Positions 35,481 to 43,936 of a DNA stretch of 64,000 nt are shown here, piece by piece. The notes under the pieces were generated by a model. It searched no databases. It worked only from the letters and a program-made list of their open reading frames with translations, and was not told where the DNA came from. The first letter of the stretch is position 1. Each line of letters starts with the position of its first letter. Source of the DNA: Paenibacillus cookii (lineage in GTDB: Bacteria; Bacillota; Bacilli; Paenibacillales; Paenibacillaceae); contig NZ_BORW01000013.1 in the NCBI RefSeq assembly GCF_018333375.1, forward strand, positions 60,440-124,439. Reading direction: 5' to 3'. The position numbers were made by a program, and so were the translations under genes.

Positions 35481-36035
35481 TCGGAATAACCCTCGAAGCT
35501 TAGGTTTCACTTTGTGGGGTGTATTTGTTTGGATCCGGGCCCCCGCAAAGTAATGGGAATTATCTTCAAAGCATTCACTTCACTTTGTGTGGTGCTTTTT
35601 GTTTTGTTCGGGGCCCCCGCAAAGTAATCGGAATTATCTTCAAAGCATTCACTTCACTTTGTGTGGTGCTTTTTGTTTTGTTCGGGGCCCCCGCAAAGTA
35701 ATCGGAATTATCTTCAAAGCATTCACTTCACTTTGTGTGGTGCTTTTTGTTTAGTTCGGGGCCCCCGCAAAGTAATCGGAATTATCTTCAAAGCATTCAC
35801 TTCACTTTGTGGGGTGTATTTGTTTAGTTCGGGGCCCCCGCAAAGTAATCGGAATTATCTTCAAAGCATTCACTTCACTTTGTGGGGTGTATTTGTTTTG
35901 TTCGGGGCCCTCGCAAAGTAATCGGAATAACCTTCGAAGCATTCATTTCACTTTGTGGGGTGTATTTGTTTTGTTCGGGGCCCCCGCAAAGTAATCGGAA
36001 TAACCTTCGAAGCATTCACTTCACTTTGTGGGGTT
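35481..36035. repeat. Tandem array of about 7.5 units of a 73-74 bp hairpin repeat
   Basis: Units begin with CACTTTGTG at 35508, 35581, 35655, 35729, 35803, 35876 and 35949, with a partial unit at 36022 and a tail fragment before 35508. Each unit contains ACTTTGTGGGG (or GTGTGG) and, about 35 bases later, CCCCGCAAAGT, which can pair to make a hairpin. A near-palindromic GGGGCCCCC lies at the second arm. Internal units are almost identical, while end units diverge (TATCTTCAAAG versus AACCTTCGAAG). The array fills the whole gap between uxaC and uxaA; a long open frame through it is an artefact of the repeat period. Confidence 0.95.
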
Positions 36036-36036
36036 G

Positions 36037-37524
36037 TTAAAGCGTGACCCCGGTTTTGAAGATGGCCAGCTCGCGCACGTCGTTTTGCTCGTTTCGGGTT
36101 TTCCGGCCGCTGGCGACTTCGATTACGTATGTGATAAATTGCTCCAATATGTCGGCCATCGGGGTTTCGAGCAGCGGCCCGGCGTTAAAGTCCATCCAGT
36201 GGCCTTTTTTGGCGTACAGCTCGTTGTTGGTCGCGATTTTCACCGTCGGCACGAAGCTGCCGAAAGGCGTGCCGCGTCCGGTCGTAAAAAGGACCAGATG
36301 GCAGTCCGATGCGGCCAGGGCGGAGGAAGCGACAAGGTCGTTGCCCGGCGCCTGCAGCAGGCTCAAACCTTTTTTGCGGAGCTTTTCGCCGTATTGCAGG
36401 ACGTCGACGACGGGCGCCGTTCCGGCTTTTTGCGTGCAGCCGAGCGATTTGTCCTCGAGCGTGCTGATGCCTCCCGCTTTATTGCCGGGGGAAGGGTTTT
36501 CGTACACCGGTTCGCCGTGCGACAGGAAATATTGCTTGAAATTTTGGATGAGCTCGACGATGGATCGGTAAACCTCTTCGTTTTCCGCGCGGGCCATCAG
36601 CATTTTTTCGGCGCCGAACATTTCCGGCACCTCGGTCAGGACCGTCGAACCGCCCTGGGAAATAAGGAAATCGGAAAAGGCGCCCAGCAGCGGATTCGCC
36701 GTAATGCCCGAAAATCCGTCGGAGCCGCCGCATTTGAGTCCCACGTTCAATTCGCTGATCGGCACCGGCTCGCGGCGGTCGGTTTTCGCGGCTTCATGCA
36801 GCTCTTCCAGCAGCGCAAGACCCGCTTCGACTTCGTCGCCGACCTCCTGCGCCACCAGGAACTTTACGCGCGCCTCGTCATAATCGCCGAGCAGGCTGCG
36901 GAACTCGGCAACGACGTTGTTTTCGCAGCCGAGCCCAAACACAAGGACGCCCCCGGCGTTCGGATGTTTGACGGCATCCAGCAGGATGCTGCGGGTCTGG
37001 CGGTGATCGTCGCCGAGCTGGGAGCAGCCGTAAGGGTGCTTGAGGATGGTGACGTTATCGAACGGGCCCAAATCGGGATGGAGCGCCTTAAATTCCTGCA
37101 GCATTTGCTCGGCGATGCCGTTTACGCAGCCGACGGTCGGCACGATGAACAGGTCGTTGCGGATGCCGACGCCGCCGTTTTTCCGGCGGTAACCCTGAAA
37201 GGTCAGGCCGCGCGGCGGATAGGAGATCGGATGCAGGTCGGGCACGTATTCATATTTTTCCTCGCCGCTCAGGTTCGTTTTCATGTTATGGGTGTGCACC
37301 CATTCGCCGGGTTCGATCGCACTGGCGGCATGGCCGATCGGATAACCGTATTTGGTGATCATGTCGCCGGGCTCGAACCGGGCAAGCGCGATTTTATGCC
37401 CCTGGGGAATATCCGAAAGGGCCGTCAGCGGCCGATCCAGGCCGGTGATCGCTTCCCCGGCGGCAATCGGGCGGAGGGCGACGGCAACGGTGTCCCGCGG
37501 GTTTAATTTCAGCCATTGTTTCAT
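36037..37524 (-). CDS. uxaA: Altronate dehydratase
   Basis: A 495-residue enzyme that dehydrates D-altronate to 2-keto-3-deoxygluconate. The N-terminal SAF-like domain (about residues 1-100) includes ALARFEPGDMITKYGYPIG, then a HTHNMKTNL motif. The large C-terminal domain shows VGCVNGIA, HPYGCSQLGDDH, FGLGCENN, GLKCGGSDGFSGITANP and VLTEVPEMFGAE. The ATG at 37524 follows AGGAGG; the frame is open further upstream but without family similarity. It lies 16 bases after uxaB, so the two are cotranscribed. Confidence 0.95.
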   Translation of the reverse strand: MKQWLKLNPRDTVAVALRPIAAGEAITGLDRPLTALSDIPQGHKIALARFEPGDMITKYGYPIGHAASAIEPGEWVHTHNMKTNLSGEEKYEYVPDLHPISYPPRGLTFQGYRRKNGGVGIRNDLFIVPTVGCVNGIAEQMLQEFKALHPDLGPFDNVTILKHPYGCSQLGDDHRQTRSILLDAVKHPNAGGVLVFGLGCENNVVAEFRSLLGDYDEARVKFLVAQEVGDEVEAGLALLEELHEAAKTDRREPVPISELNVGLKCGGSDGFSGITANPLLGAFSDFLISQGGSTVLTEVPEMFGAEKMLMARAENEEVYRSIVELIQNFKQYFLSHGEPVYENPSPGNKAGGISTLEDKSLGCTQKAGTAPVVDVLQYGEKLRKKGLSLLQAPGNDLVASSALAASDCHLVLFTTGRGTPFGSFVPTVKIATNNELYAKKGHWMDFNAGPLLETPMADILEQFITYVIEVASGRKTRNEQNDVRELAIFKTGVTL

Positions 37525-37540
37525 TGGGAACCTCCTATTC

Positions 37541-38950
37541 CTATACCAGTTGTTGTAACGCCGCTCGGCTGCCGGACTGCTCCAACTGCCGGATTCGTTC
37601 CTCGACGGCGGGGACCAGGCCCGGGATGAGCGAGAGGTTTTCCCCCCACAAGCTTTCGTTCCCCAAAATGGTCTCGGCGAAAGTATCGGGACGGCTCCAA
37701 GCCTCGTCAAAGGCGGCGATCGCCCCGGGAACGTCCTTGCGCGGCACGCGGTCGCCCCGGTAACTGAGCAGCAGCGCGGCAAAAGACAACGTCAACAGCG
37801 GCGGGAGCTCTCCCTTGGCGCCGGCGTATTTCCGGAGGATCGGCAGCAGGCGGGCGTTGAACTTCGAAATGCTGTTAAGCGAGATCGACGCCAGTTCGTG
37901 CCGGATAAAGGGATTGCTGAAACGCTCCCGGATATCCTTCGCGTAGGCGAGCACATCGGCTTGCGGAAGATCGAGCATAGGGGCGATTTCCTTTTCCATG
38001 AGGTCCCGCACGAACCCCGAGAAACCATCATCTTTCATGACGTCCTCCACCGTTTCCAATCCGGCCAGCAATCCGAGCGGTACCATGGCGGTGTGGGGAC
38101 CGTTAAGCAGGTGGACTTTGCGTTCGCGATAAGGCGTCATGTCGCCGGTGAACAGCACGTTCAGTCCGGCGCGGTCCAGCGGCAGCCGTTCAGGCAGCCA
38201 CGAAGGGCCTTCGATGACCCACAGCAGATAGGGCTCGGATGCGACCATGAGATCGTCTTTGTAGCCGAGCTCGCGCTCCAGGCTTTCGGCCTCGCCGCGC
38301 GGATACCCGGGGACGATCCGGTCGACCAGGCTGCAGCAGAAGGTATTTTCCGCATCGAGCCAGGCCATGAACGCTTCGCCCAGCTGCCATTCCCGCGCAT
38401 ACCGCTGCACAAGCTGCTTGAGCTGCTCCCCGTTGCGGTCGACAAGCTCGCAGGGGATGATCACGAATCCTTTTTTGCCGAGCGCAAAACGCCTGAACAG
38501 CAGCGCCGTCAGTTTGCCCGGAAAGCTGAGGGGAGGACGGTCTCCGGCTTCATCCCGCGCATCGTAGGCGATGCCGGCTTCCGTTGTGTTCGAGGTGATG
38601 AACTCCAGGGAATCGTCCTCCGCCAGCGCGAGGAAGTCGTCAAACTGCTGATAAGGGTTGATGACGCGGGTCACGCAGGAGACGATCTCCCGGGAATTGA
38701 CGGTTTGCCCCTGGAAAATGCCGTTTTGCAACACGGTATATAGCCCATCCTGCCTGTTGATCGCATCCGCTTGCCCGCCCGGCGTCGGCTGGACGACGAC
38801 CGCGCTGCCTTGGAACAGCCCTTGGCGGTTCATCTGCTGCAGCTGCCAATCGACGAAAGCGCGCATGAAGTTGCCCGCGCCGAATTGGATCATTCGTTCG
38901 GGGTATGCAGGCAGTTCGGGGAACAGGCTTCTGGAGAGTTGCTGCGCCAT
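37541..38950 (-). CDS. uxaB: Tagaturonate reductase (altronate oxidoreductase)
   Basis: A 469-residue member of the mannitol dehydrogenase family that reduces tagaturonate to altronate with NADH. Family features are IQFGAGNFMRAFVDWQL near the start, SNTTEAGIAYD, the KGFVIIPCELVDRNG stretch and KVHLLNGPHTAMVPLG. A very strong AAGGAGATGATC lies upstream of the start. It is the first gene of the uxaB-uxaA unit, 93 bases downstream of the LacI gene, with a candidate LacI-type operator in that gap. Confidence 0.94.
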   Translation of the reverse strand: MAQQLSRSLFPELPAYPERMIQFGAGNFMRAFVDWQLQQMNRQGLFQGSAVVVQPTPGGQADAINRQDGLYTVLQNGIFQGQTVNSREIVSCVTRVINPYQQFDDFLALAEDDSLEFITSNTTEAGIAYDARDEAGDRPPLSFPGKLTALLFRRFALGKKGFVIIPCELVDRNGEQLKQLVQRYAREWQLGEAFMAWLDAENTFCCSLVDRIVPGYPRGEAESLERELGYKDDLMVASEPYLLWVIEGPSWLPERLPLDRAGLNVLFTGDMTPYRERKVHLLNGPHTAMVPLGLLAGLETVEDVMKDDGFSGFVRDLMEKEIAPMLDLPQADVLAYAKDIRERFSNPFIRHELASISLNSISKFNARLLPILRKYAGAKGELPPLLTLSFAALLLSYRGDRVPRKDVPGAIAAFDEAWSRPDTFAETILGNESLWGENLSLIPGLVPAVEERIRQLEQSGSRAALQQLV

Positions 38951-38994
38951 TCAAAGATCATCTCCTTATTCAAATAGATAAGTCACGCTGTTCA

Positions 38995-39008
38995 TGCACA
39001 CGTTAACA
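38995..39008 (-). promoter_or_regulatory. Candidate LacI-family operator upstream of uxaB
   Basis: On the minus strand the site reads TGTTAACGTGTGCA, with the central CG and TG/CA ends of LacI-type operators. Its right part, written ATGCACACGT on the plus strand, recurs at 40229-40238 in front of the regulator genes. Confidence 0.45.
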
Positions 39009-39043
39009 TTTTGATTGAAAAATAGAGGCCTCTGATGCATCGG

Positions 39044-40039
39044 TCATACAGAAGCCACGCTCTGGCGCACGACCAGCGAGGTTTTTACGAAAAGGCGCTG
39101 AGGTTCGCAATCCGGTTCCTTCATCAGCTCGATCAACTTGGTCGTGCCGAGCTTGCTGATTTCGGCCACGGGCCGATGGATGGTCGTCAGCGCCGGGTTC
39201 GTGTACCGGGCGAACACGATATTGTCGAACCCGATCAGGGACATTTGCTCCGGAATCGCAACCCCTCCGGCGTAACAAGCGTTCATGGCCCCGATGGCCA
39301 TGTCGTCGTTCGCGCAAAAGACGACGGTAGGCGGATCCGGAAGGGACAGCAGCGAGGCCATCGCCTCATAACCGCTTTCGATGCCGTAGTCGCCCGCCGC
39401 AAAATATTCCGGGACGAGCGGCATCCGGTTGGCGATCAGGCTGTCCAGAAAACCCTGTTTGCGTTCGGATGACGATTTGAAGCCCGCTTTCCCTTCGATG
39501 ATGGCGAATTTCCGGTGTCCCTGCGCCGCGGCGTAATCGATCGCCTCTTTGACGCCTTCGCGGTCATCGGCCACGACGTTCATGATGCCGGGGTCCTCAA
39601 GCTGCCGGTTCAGCACGACGAGCGGAATGCCCATTTTTTTGACGTGATAAATGAAGGCGTTGTCCGCGTCGCTTTGGCTCATGACGAGAATGCCGTCGAA
39701 GCGCTGCGGCAAAATGGCGTCGAAATGCTTGATGCCGTCGATGCCGTGCACGGTCAGGTTGTAATTTTCGTCCAGCACGTGGTGGATGCCCTTCATCGCG
39801 TCGACGAGAAAGCTTGACGAAGTGCCTTGGTCGATGCTCGAGAAAAACAGTCCGATCGTGTACGACCTTCTCATCACCAGGCTTTTGGCGCTGTAGTTGG
39901 GGATGTAGTTCATCTCGGCGGCGATTTTTTCGATTTTGTCGCGGGTTTCCTTTTTGATGAGAGGGCTTCCGTTAAGGGCCCTGGAAACGGTGGTGTGGGA
40001 AACGCCCGCGACGCGGGCGATATCTTTTATCGTAATCAT
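39044..40039 (-). CDS. LacI-family transcriptional regulator of the galacturonate genes
   Basis: A 331-residue repressor. The N-terminal HTH reads TIKDIARVAGVSHTTVSRAL, followed by the hinge-type helix (NYSAKSLVMRRS) and a periplasmic-binding-protein-like effector domain with SLIGFDNIVFARYTNPALTTI. It is probably the KdgR/ExuR-type repressor of uxaB-uxaA, sensing a uronate or a keto-deoxy intermediate (inference from position). It is divergent from the AraC regulator at 40312, with several candidate operators between them. Confidence 0.88.
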   Translation of the reverse strand: MITIKDIARVAGVSHTTVSRALNGSPLIKKETRDKIEKIAAEMNYIPNYSAKSLVMRRSYTIGLFFSSIDQGTSSSFLVDAMKGIHHVLDENYNLTVHGIDGIKHFDAILPQRFDGILVMSQSDADNAFIYHVKKMGIPLVVLNRQLEDPGIMNVVADDREGVKEAIDYAAAQGHRKFAIIEGKAGFKSSSERKQGFLDSLIANRMPLVPEYFAAGDYGIESGYEAMASLLSLPDPPTVVFCANDDMAIGAMNACYAGGVAIPEQMSLIGFDNIVFARYTNPALTTIHRPVAEISKLGTTKLIELMKEPDCEPQRLFVKTSLVVRQSVASV

Positions 40040-40171
40040 TGCTACCTCTGGTCTTCCTGAATGGATGGAATCGGGTCATTCCTGACGGAGCCGGTCGCGT
40101 CCCCAAACCCAAGAACACGTTCCCGGATTTGAGCGCTTGCTTGATCCAGGCGCCGATAGGCGCTGCCCGTT

Positions 40172-40278
40172 TGTTCACGCTTTCAGTTTAAGTTCTTGCC
40201 ATTCCCAAGTCAAGGAAAATCAAAGAAAATGCACACGTGAAAAATCATTTGTCAATAACATGATGTAAACGCTATAAT
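40172..40278 (+). promoter_or_regulatory. Promoter and LacI/CcpA-type operator candidates between the two regulators
   Basis: Three sites share a TGTnnACG-like half: TGTTCACGCTTTCA (40172-40185), TGCACACGTGAAAA (40230-40243) and TGTAAACGCTATAA (40264-40277). The last overlaps the -10 box of a good promoter, TTGTCA (40249-40254) and TATAAT (40273-40278) with 18-base spacing, which would drive the AraC gene. A repressor bound there would block it. Confidence 0.55.
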
Positions 40279-40311
40279 TGGAACCAAAGACGCAGTTAAA
40301 GGAGTATTTCG

Positions 40312-42555
40312 ATGAAAAAAGGCCGCATGTTTTACAAAACCTTCATACCGATCCTGGTACTCGGCGTCGGGCTTGTCATCAGCTTCGGAGCCTATATTTA
40401 CGTCAATACGACCCATTCCGTCGTGGACAGGGTTTCAAGCAGCAAGCAGAGCTTCATTTCGCAAACGAAAAATTCCTTGGAACAGAAAATCCAAACGATC
40501 GAATACGCCTTCAATACATACAGCACGACCAGCTCGTTCGAATCCGTCGTCAAAAACCCGATCACCGAAAAAGACTTCGAGGCATACCGCAACGTCAACA
40601 CCCAGCTGAACTACATTGCCACGATGGGGCTGGAGGGCACGGAATATTCGCTGATCAGCCTGGCCCAAAACTGGAAAATCTCCAACGGCAAGCTTTCCTA
40701 TTTGACGGAGGCGGACCGCAAGGCGCTGTACGACACTTACATTAACGGCCAGGAGCGGGGGCTCTTCTGGATGAAAACGAAGGACGGCATCCGTTTCGTC
40801 AATACGCTGCCCGCGTTTTCGACCAAAAAGCAGGCGATCGCCCTGTCCGACATTTCGCTCGCCACCCTGGACAACACGCTGAAAACCGAAGAGAACACGC
40901 CGATCATCATTCTGAACAAACAGGGCGAGCTGATGTACGAGACGGGCCCGGAAGACAAACGGCTGACGAAGGAGCAGCTTGCGGGCATCGCCAAATCGGT
41001 CGGCACGGAGCACCGGACCGGGACGGTGACGGTACCGGACGCGGGGGACGGCCCCGTCAAAGCGATTTATGCAAGATCCAGCTACAACAACTGGACTTAC
41101 GTGACGCTGCTCGACCAGAAGGAAATATCCGAGGCGCTCAAGACGACCAAGTTCGGCTTGATCATGATGGGATTCGTCATTACCGTCTTTATCGTCATCA
41201 TCGCCTATATGATCGCCGTTTACTTCAACAAACCGCTGCAGCAAATCCAGCGCAGCCTGCCCAAACATCCGCATCCGTCCTTCAAAAACGAAGTCGAATG
41301 GATTTTGCACTCCATCAACCGGATCGTCACCGAAAAAGAAAACCTGGAAAACCTGATCGAAGCCGAACTGCCGCAGCTTGAAACGCAGCTGATCTTGAAC
41401 TTATTCCGCAACAGGGTCACCCCTGAAGAGCTGGAACGGATCATGCCGCGGTTCGGGTACGAAAAAATCGAAAAGCCGCGTTATGTCACGATGCTGATCC
41501 AAATGGACAGCTACGGCGGACGCGAGGCGGCGGATAAGGATTTGCTGCTGTTTGCCATCAACAAGATGGTGGAAGAGATCGTGCCGAAGGAATCGAGGCT
41601 GTTGCCGATCCTGTTGAACGACAAAACCCAGGCGACGATCCTGGTTTTTGACGGCACCGGCGAGCAGGAGATCCGAAAGCAGGTTCTGGATTACGCCAAG
41701 ACGATCATGAAAGCGGTTCGCGAATACCTGAAGGTGTCGGTCAGCTTCGGCATCAGCCAAACGTACGACCGGCTCTGGGAAAGCAAGGAAGCCTGCGAAA
41801 TGAGCAAGCAGGCGCTGCACCATCGGCTGAACCTCGGCAAGGAATCGATCATTTTTTACGAAGACATGGCCATGCTGGTATCCGGCCCGGCGCTGCTCCA
41901 TTATCCGACCGAGCTGGAATCCCAGCTGTTCGACGCGATCCGGCTTGGAGACGAAGAGCAGGTGCCCCGTTTCCTGTATCCGCTGCTGGCGGAAATGATG
42001 AAAAAGAACAACAATTCGATGAACTTCGAAGTGGCGCTCGTGCGTTTCGTGAACAACCTGATCCAGCTGGAGCAGCTGCTGGGCGTCGAGGTGCTGATGA
42101 CGAAGGACAACCACGCGCTGTACCACCGGTTGCTCGACATCCGGAACCCGGAGGAAATCGAACGCATTTTGGTGCAGGAAGTCATTTTGCCGATGGTCAA
42201 AAGCATGAAGGAAAAAACGAACCAGCAGTTCCGTTCCTTGTCCGAAAAAATCGCCGCGATCGTCCGGGCCGAATACGACCAGGAGTTATCCCTGGAATGG
42301 ATCGCCGACCGCCTTCATTATAATCCCAACTATTTAAGCAGCATCTTCAAAAAGGAATTCGGCATGACGTTCAGCGAATATTTGATGAATTACCGGCTCG
42401 AAATGGCCAAAAAATGGCTCGTGGAAACCGACATGACGATCAAAGACATCGCCGAACGCCTGCAGTACCACAATTCCCAAAATTTCATCCGATCGTTCCG
42501 CAAAAAAGAACATGTTACCCCGGGTTCGTACCGCAAGCTGAAGCAGGCGCAGTAG
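40312..42555 (+). CDS. AraC-family regulator with extracellular sensor domain (YesS-like)
   Basis: A 747-residue membrane regulator. A transmembrane helix lies at about residues 9-30, then an extracellular Cache-like sensor of about 260 residues, a second helix at about 283-305 and a cytoplasmic linker. A C-terminal AraC domain carries two HTH motifs (LSLEWIADRLHYNPNYLSSIFK and DMTIKDIAERLQYHNSQNFIRSF). Proteins of this type activate neighbouring polysaccharide genes when the sugar or its binding protein is present. AAAGGAG precedes the ATG. It probably controls the adjacent importer and pectinase genes. Confidence 0.9.
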   Translation: MKKGRMFYKTFIPILVLGVGLVISFGAYIYVNTTHSVVDRVSSSKQSFISQTKNSLEQKIQTIEYAFNTYSTTSSFESVVKNPITEKDFEAYRNVNTQLNYIATMGLEGTEYSLISLAQNWKISNGKLSYLTEADRKALYDTYINGQERGLFWMKTKDGIRFVNTLPAFSTKKQAIALSDISLATLDNTLKTEENTPIIILNKQGELMYETGPEDKRLTKEQLAGIAKSVGTEHRTGTVTVPDAGDGPVKAIYARSSYNNWTYVTLLDQKEISEALKTTKFGLIMMGFVITVFIVIIAYMIAVYFNKPLQQIQRSLPKHPHPSFKNEVEWILHSINRIVTEKENLENLIEAELPQLETQLILNLFRNRVTPEELERIMPRFGYEKIEKPRYVTMLIQMDSYGGREAADKDLLLFAINKMVEEIVPKESRLLPILLNDKTQATILVFDGTGEQEIRKQVLDYAKTIMKAVREYLKVSVSFGISQTYDRLWESKEACEMSKQALHHRLNLGKESIIFYEDMAMLVSGPALLHYPTELESQLFDAIRLGDEEQVPRFLYPLLAEMMKKNNNSMNFEVALVRFVNNLIQLEQLLGVEVLMTKDNHALYHRLLDIRNPEEIERILVQEVILPMVKSMKEKTNQQFRSLSEKIAAIVRAEYDQELSLEWIADRLHYNPNYLSSIFKKEFGMTFSEYLMNYRLEMAKKWLVETDMTIKDIAERLQYHNSQNFIRSFRKKEHVTPGSYRKLKQAQ

Positions 42556-42573
42556 CCGGGGCCGGTCGTCAAG

Positions 42574-42622
42574 AAGTCTTGTTTTCACGCATCGAATGCC
42601 TGCGGGGAAACAAGACTTTTTT
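42574..42622 (+). terminator. Terminator of the AraC-family regulator gene
   Basis: An 11-bp stem (AAGTCTTGTTT/AAACAAGACTT) with a 23-base loop is followed by a T-run to 42622. It begins 19 bases after the stop. Confidence 0.85.
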
Positions 42623-42651
42623 GGGTTGCGAACGTTCGGAGTCAGGGCAAA

Positions 42652-42671
42652 GGCCCCACACGGGTGGGGCC
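42652..42671 (-). terminator. Probable terminator of the inverted LplC-like gene
   Basis: A perfect GGCCCCAC/GTGGGGCC stem with a 4-base loop is followed on the minus strand by CTTTG, 90 bases after the permease stop. The T-run is short. Confidence 0.5.
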
Positions 42672-42760
42672 CTTCGGAAAAGACCGGGCGCGTTGCCATG
42701 CCGGCCGCTTCCGATCCATGCCCGTAAACCGGACGGCCGGATCGATGCATCAGGCTTGCG

Positions 42761-43645
42761 TCATCCCTTGACCGATCCGAGCAGCGCGCCTTTGACGAAA
42801 TGCTTTTGCACGAACGGGTAAGCGACGAGCATCGGCACGGTGGCGATCACGATGACGGCCATTTTGATCGTCTGCGCAGGGGGGACGACGTCGACCGACG
42901 TGCTTTCGGCCTGCATGCCGCTCGAGACGATGACGATCTGGCGCAGCAGCACCTGGATCGGCCATTTGGCGGAATCGGTGATGTACAGGATGGCGTTCAT
43001 GTACGTATTCCAATACGCTACGCCGTAGAACAGCGAGATCGTCGCGATGGAAGGCAGCGCCAGGGGAAGCATGATTTTGAAAAATACCCCGAAGTCGTTG
43101 CAGCCGTCCATTTTGGCCGATTCCTCGAGGCTGTCCGGCAGCGCCTGAAAGAAGTTCCGCATAATGATGAGGTTAAAGGCGTTGATCGCGACCGGAAGGA
43201 CAAGCGACCAATAGGAGTCGATCAGCCCAAGGCTTTTGACGACGAGGAACGTCGGGATCATGCCGCCGCTGAACAGCATGGAAAACACGACGATGAAGTT
43301 GATCGCGTTTCTTCCATATAAATATTTGCGGGAGAGGCCGTACGCCATCAGCGCGGTCAAGGCCATGCTCACCACCGTGCCGATGAGCGTCACGCCGATC
43401 GAAACGGCCAAGCTTTTAAAGATGGTCGGCGTCGACAAAATGTACCGGTATGCATCCAGCGAAAACGTGGTCGGAAACAAAATGAATTTTTTGGCCACCA
43501 CTTCCTGCGTCGACGCAAACGAACTGGCGATCACGTTCACGAAAGGCAGCAGGCAGGCGAGCGCGATCAATATCAATAACGTGGAGTTCACAACCGTAAA
43601 TGCGATGCTGCCTGCGGATTGTTTTTTTCTAAGGGATCGTGCCAT
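42761..43645 (-). CDS. ABC transporter permease, LplC-like, in inverted orientation
   Basis: A 294-residue LplC-type permease with six predicted helices. It has SGGMIPTFLVVKSLGLID, the EAA loop SLEESAKMDGCNDFGVFFKI, and a C-terminus ending KGALLGSVKG. It has no LplB-like or binding-protein gene on its own strand. Its natural partners lie divergently at 43937 and 44953. In the two other Lpl-type systems of this window the order is LplB-LplC-binding protein on one strand, so here the LplC gene has been moved or inverted. Confidence 0.9.
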   Translation of the reverse strand: MARSLRKKQSAGSIAFTVVNSTLLILIALACLLPFVNVIASSFASTQEVVAKKFILFPTTFSLDAYRYILSTPTIFKSLAVSIGVTLIGTVVSMALTALMAYGLSRKYLYGRNAINFIVVFSMLFSGGMIPTFLVVKSLGLIDSYWSLVLPVAINAFNLIIMRNFFQALPDSLEESAKMDGCNDFGVFFKIMLPLALPSIATISLFYGVAYWNTYMNAILYITDSAKWPIQVLLRQIVIVSSGMQAESTSVDVVPPAQTIKMAVIVIATVPMLVAYPFVQKHFVKGALLGSVKG

Positions 43646-43718
43646 AAGTTTGTCCTCCTTGTAGTCGGTTTCATGGACACTTTATCAAGCCGGAAGGGTT
43701 ACGTATATAATCAAATGC

Positions 43719-43890
43719 TAAGGTCTTGCCGGGACGGTAAACGACGGTCGAACCGGGCCGGAATTGCGGCATAATCATTATGTTGCATCGCGATCATCAG
43801 ATGAGGTGAACCGGCCGGAAACCGCATAACCGCGCCGTTTTGCAATCGCTATCATGAAATGATTATGTACGGAATGCCGAAAAGACCTTA
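43719..43890. promoter_or_regulatory. Divergent intergenic control region with repeated motifs
   Basis: Between the divergent permease genes lie two direct copies of TTGCA-TCGC-ATCAT-A-ATGA (43783-43804 and 43840-43862). There is an imperfect palindrome CATAATCATTATG (43770-43782), and TAAGGTCTT (43719-43727) is mirrored by AAGACCTTA (43882-43890). A promoter TTGCAA (43840-43845)/TATGTA (43864-43869) overlaps the second copy. These look like activator sites for the AraC-type regulator (inference). Confidence 0.55.
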
Positions 43891-43936
43891 AGCTGAACAA
43901 CGTAGACGTCAACATGCAGACAAGGAGGTCGACTCG

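Noticed and set aside
35661..35921. Open frame with repeated peptides of the SGPPQSN type across the hairpin array
   Set aside because: The peptide repeats only mirror the DNA repeat period. There is no ribosome binding site and the array diverges without respect for coding frame.
35481..36035. CRISPR array
   Set aside because: Units are contiguous 73-74 bp copies with no unique spacers, and no cas genes are present in the window.
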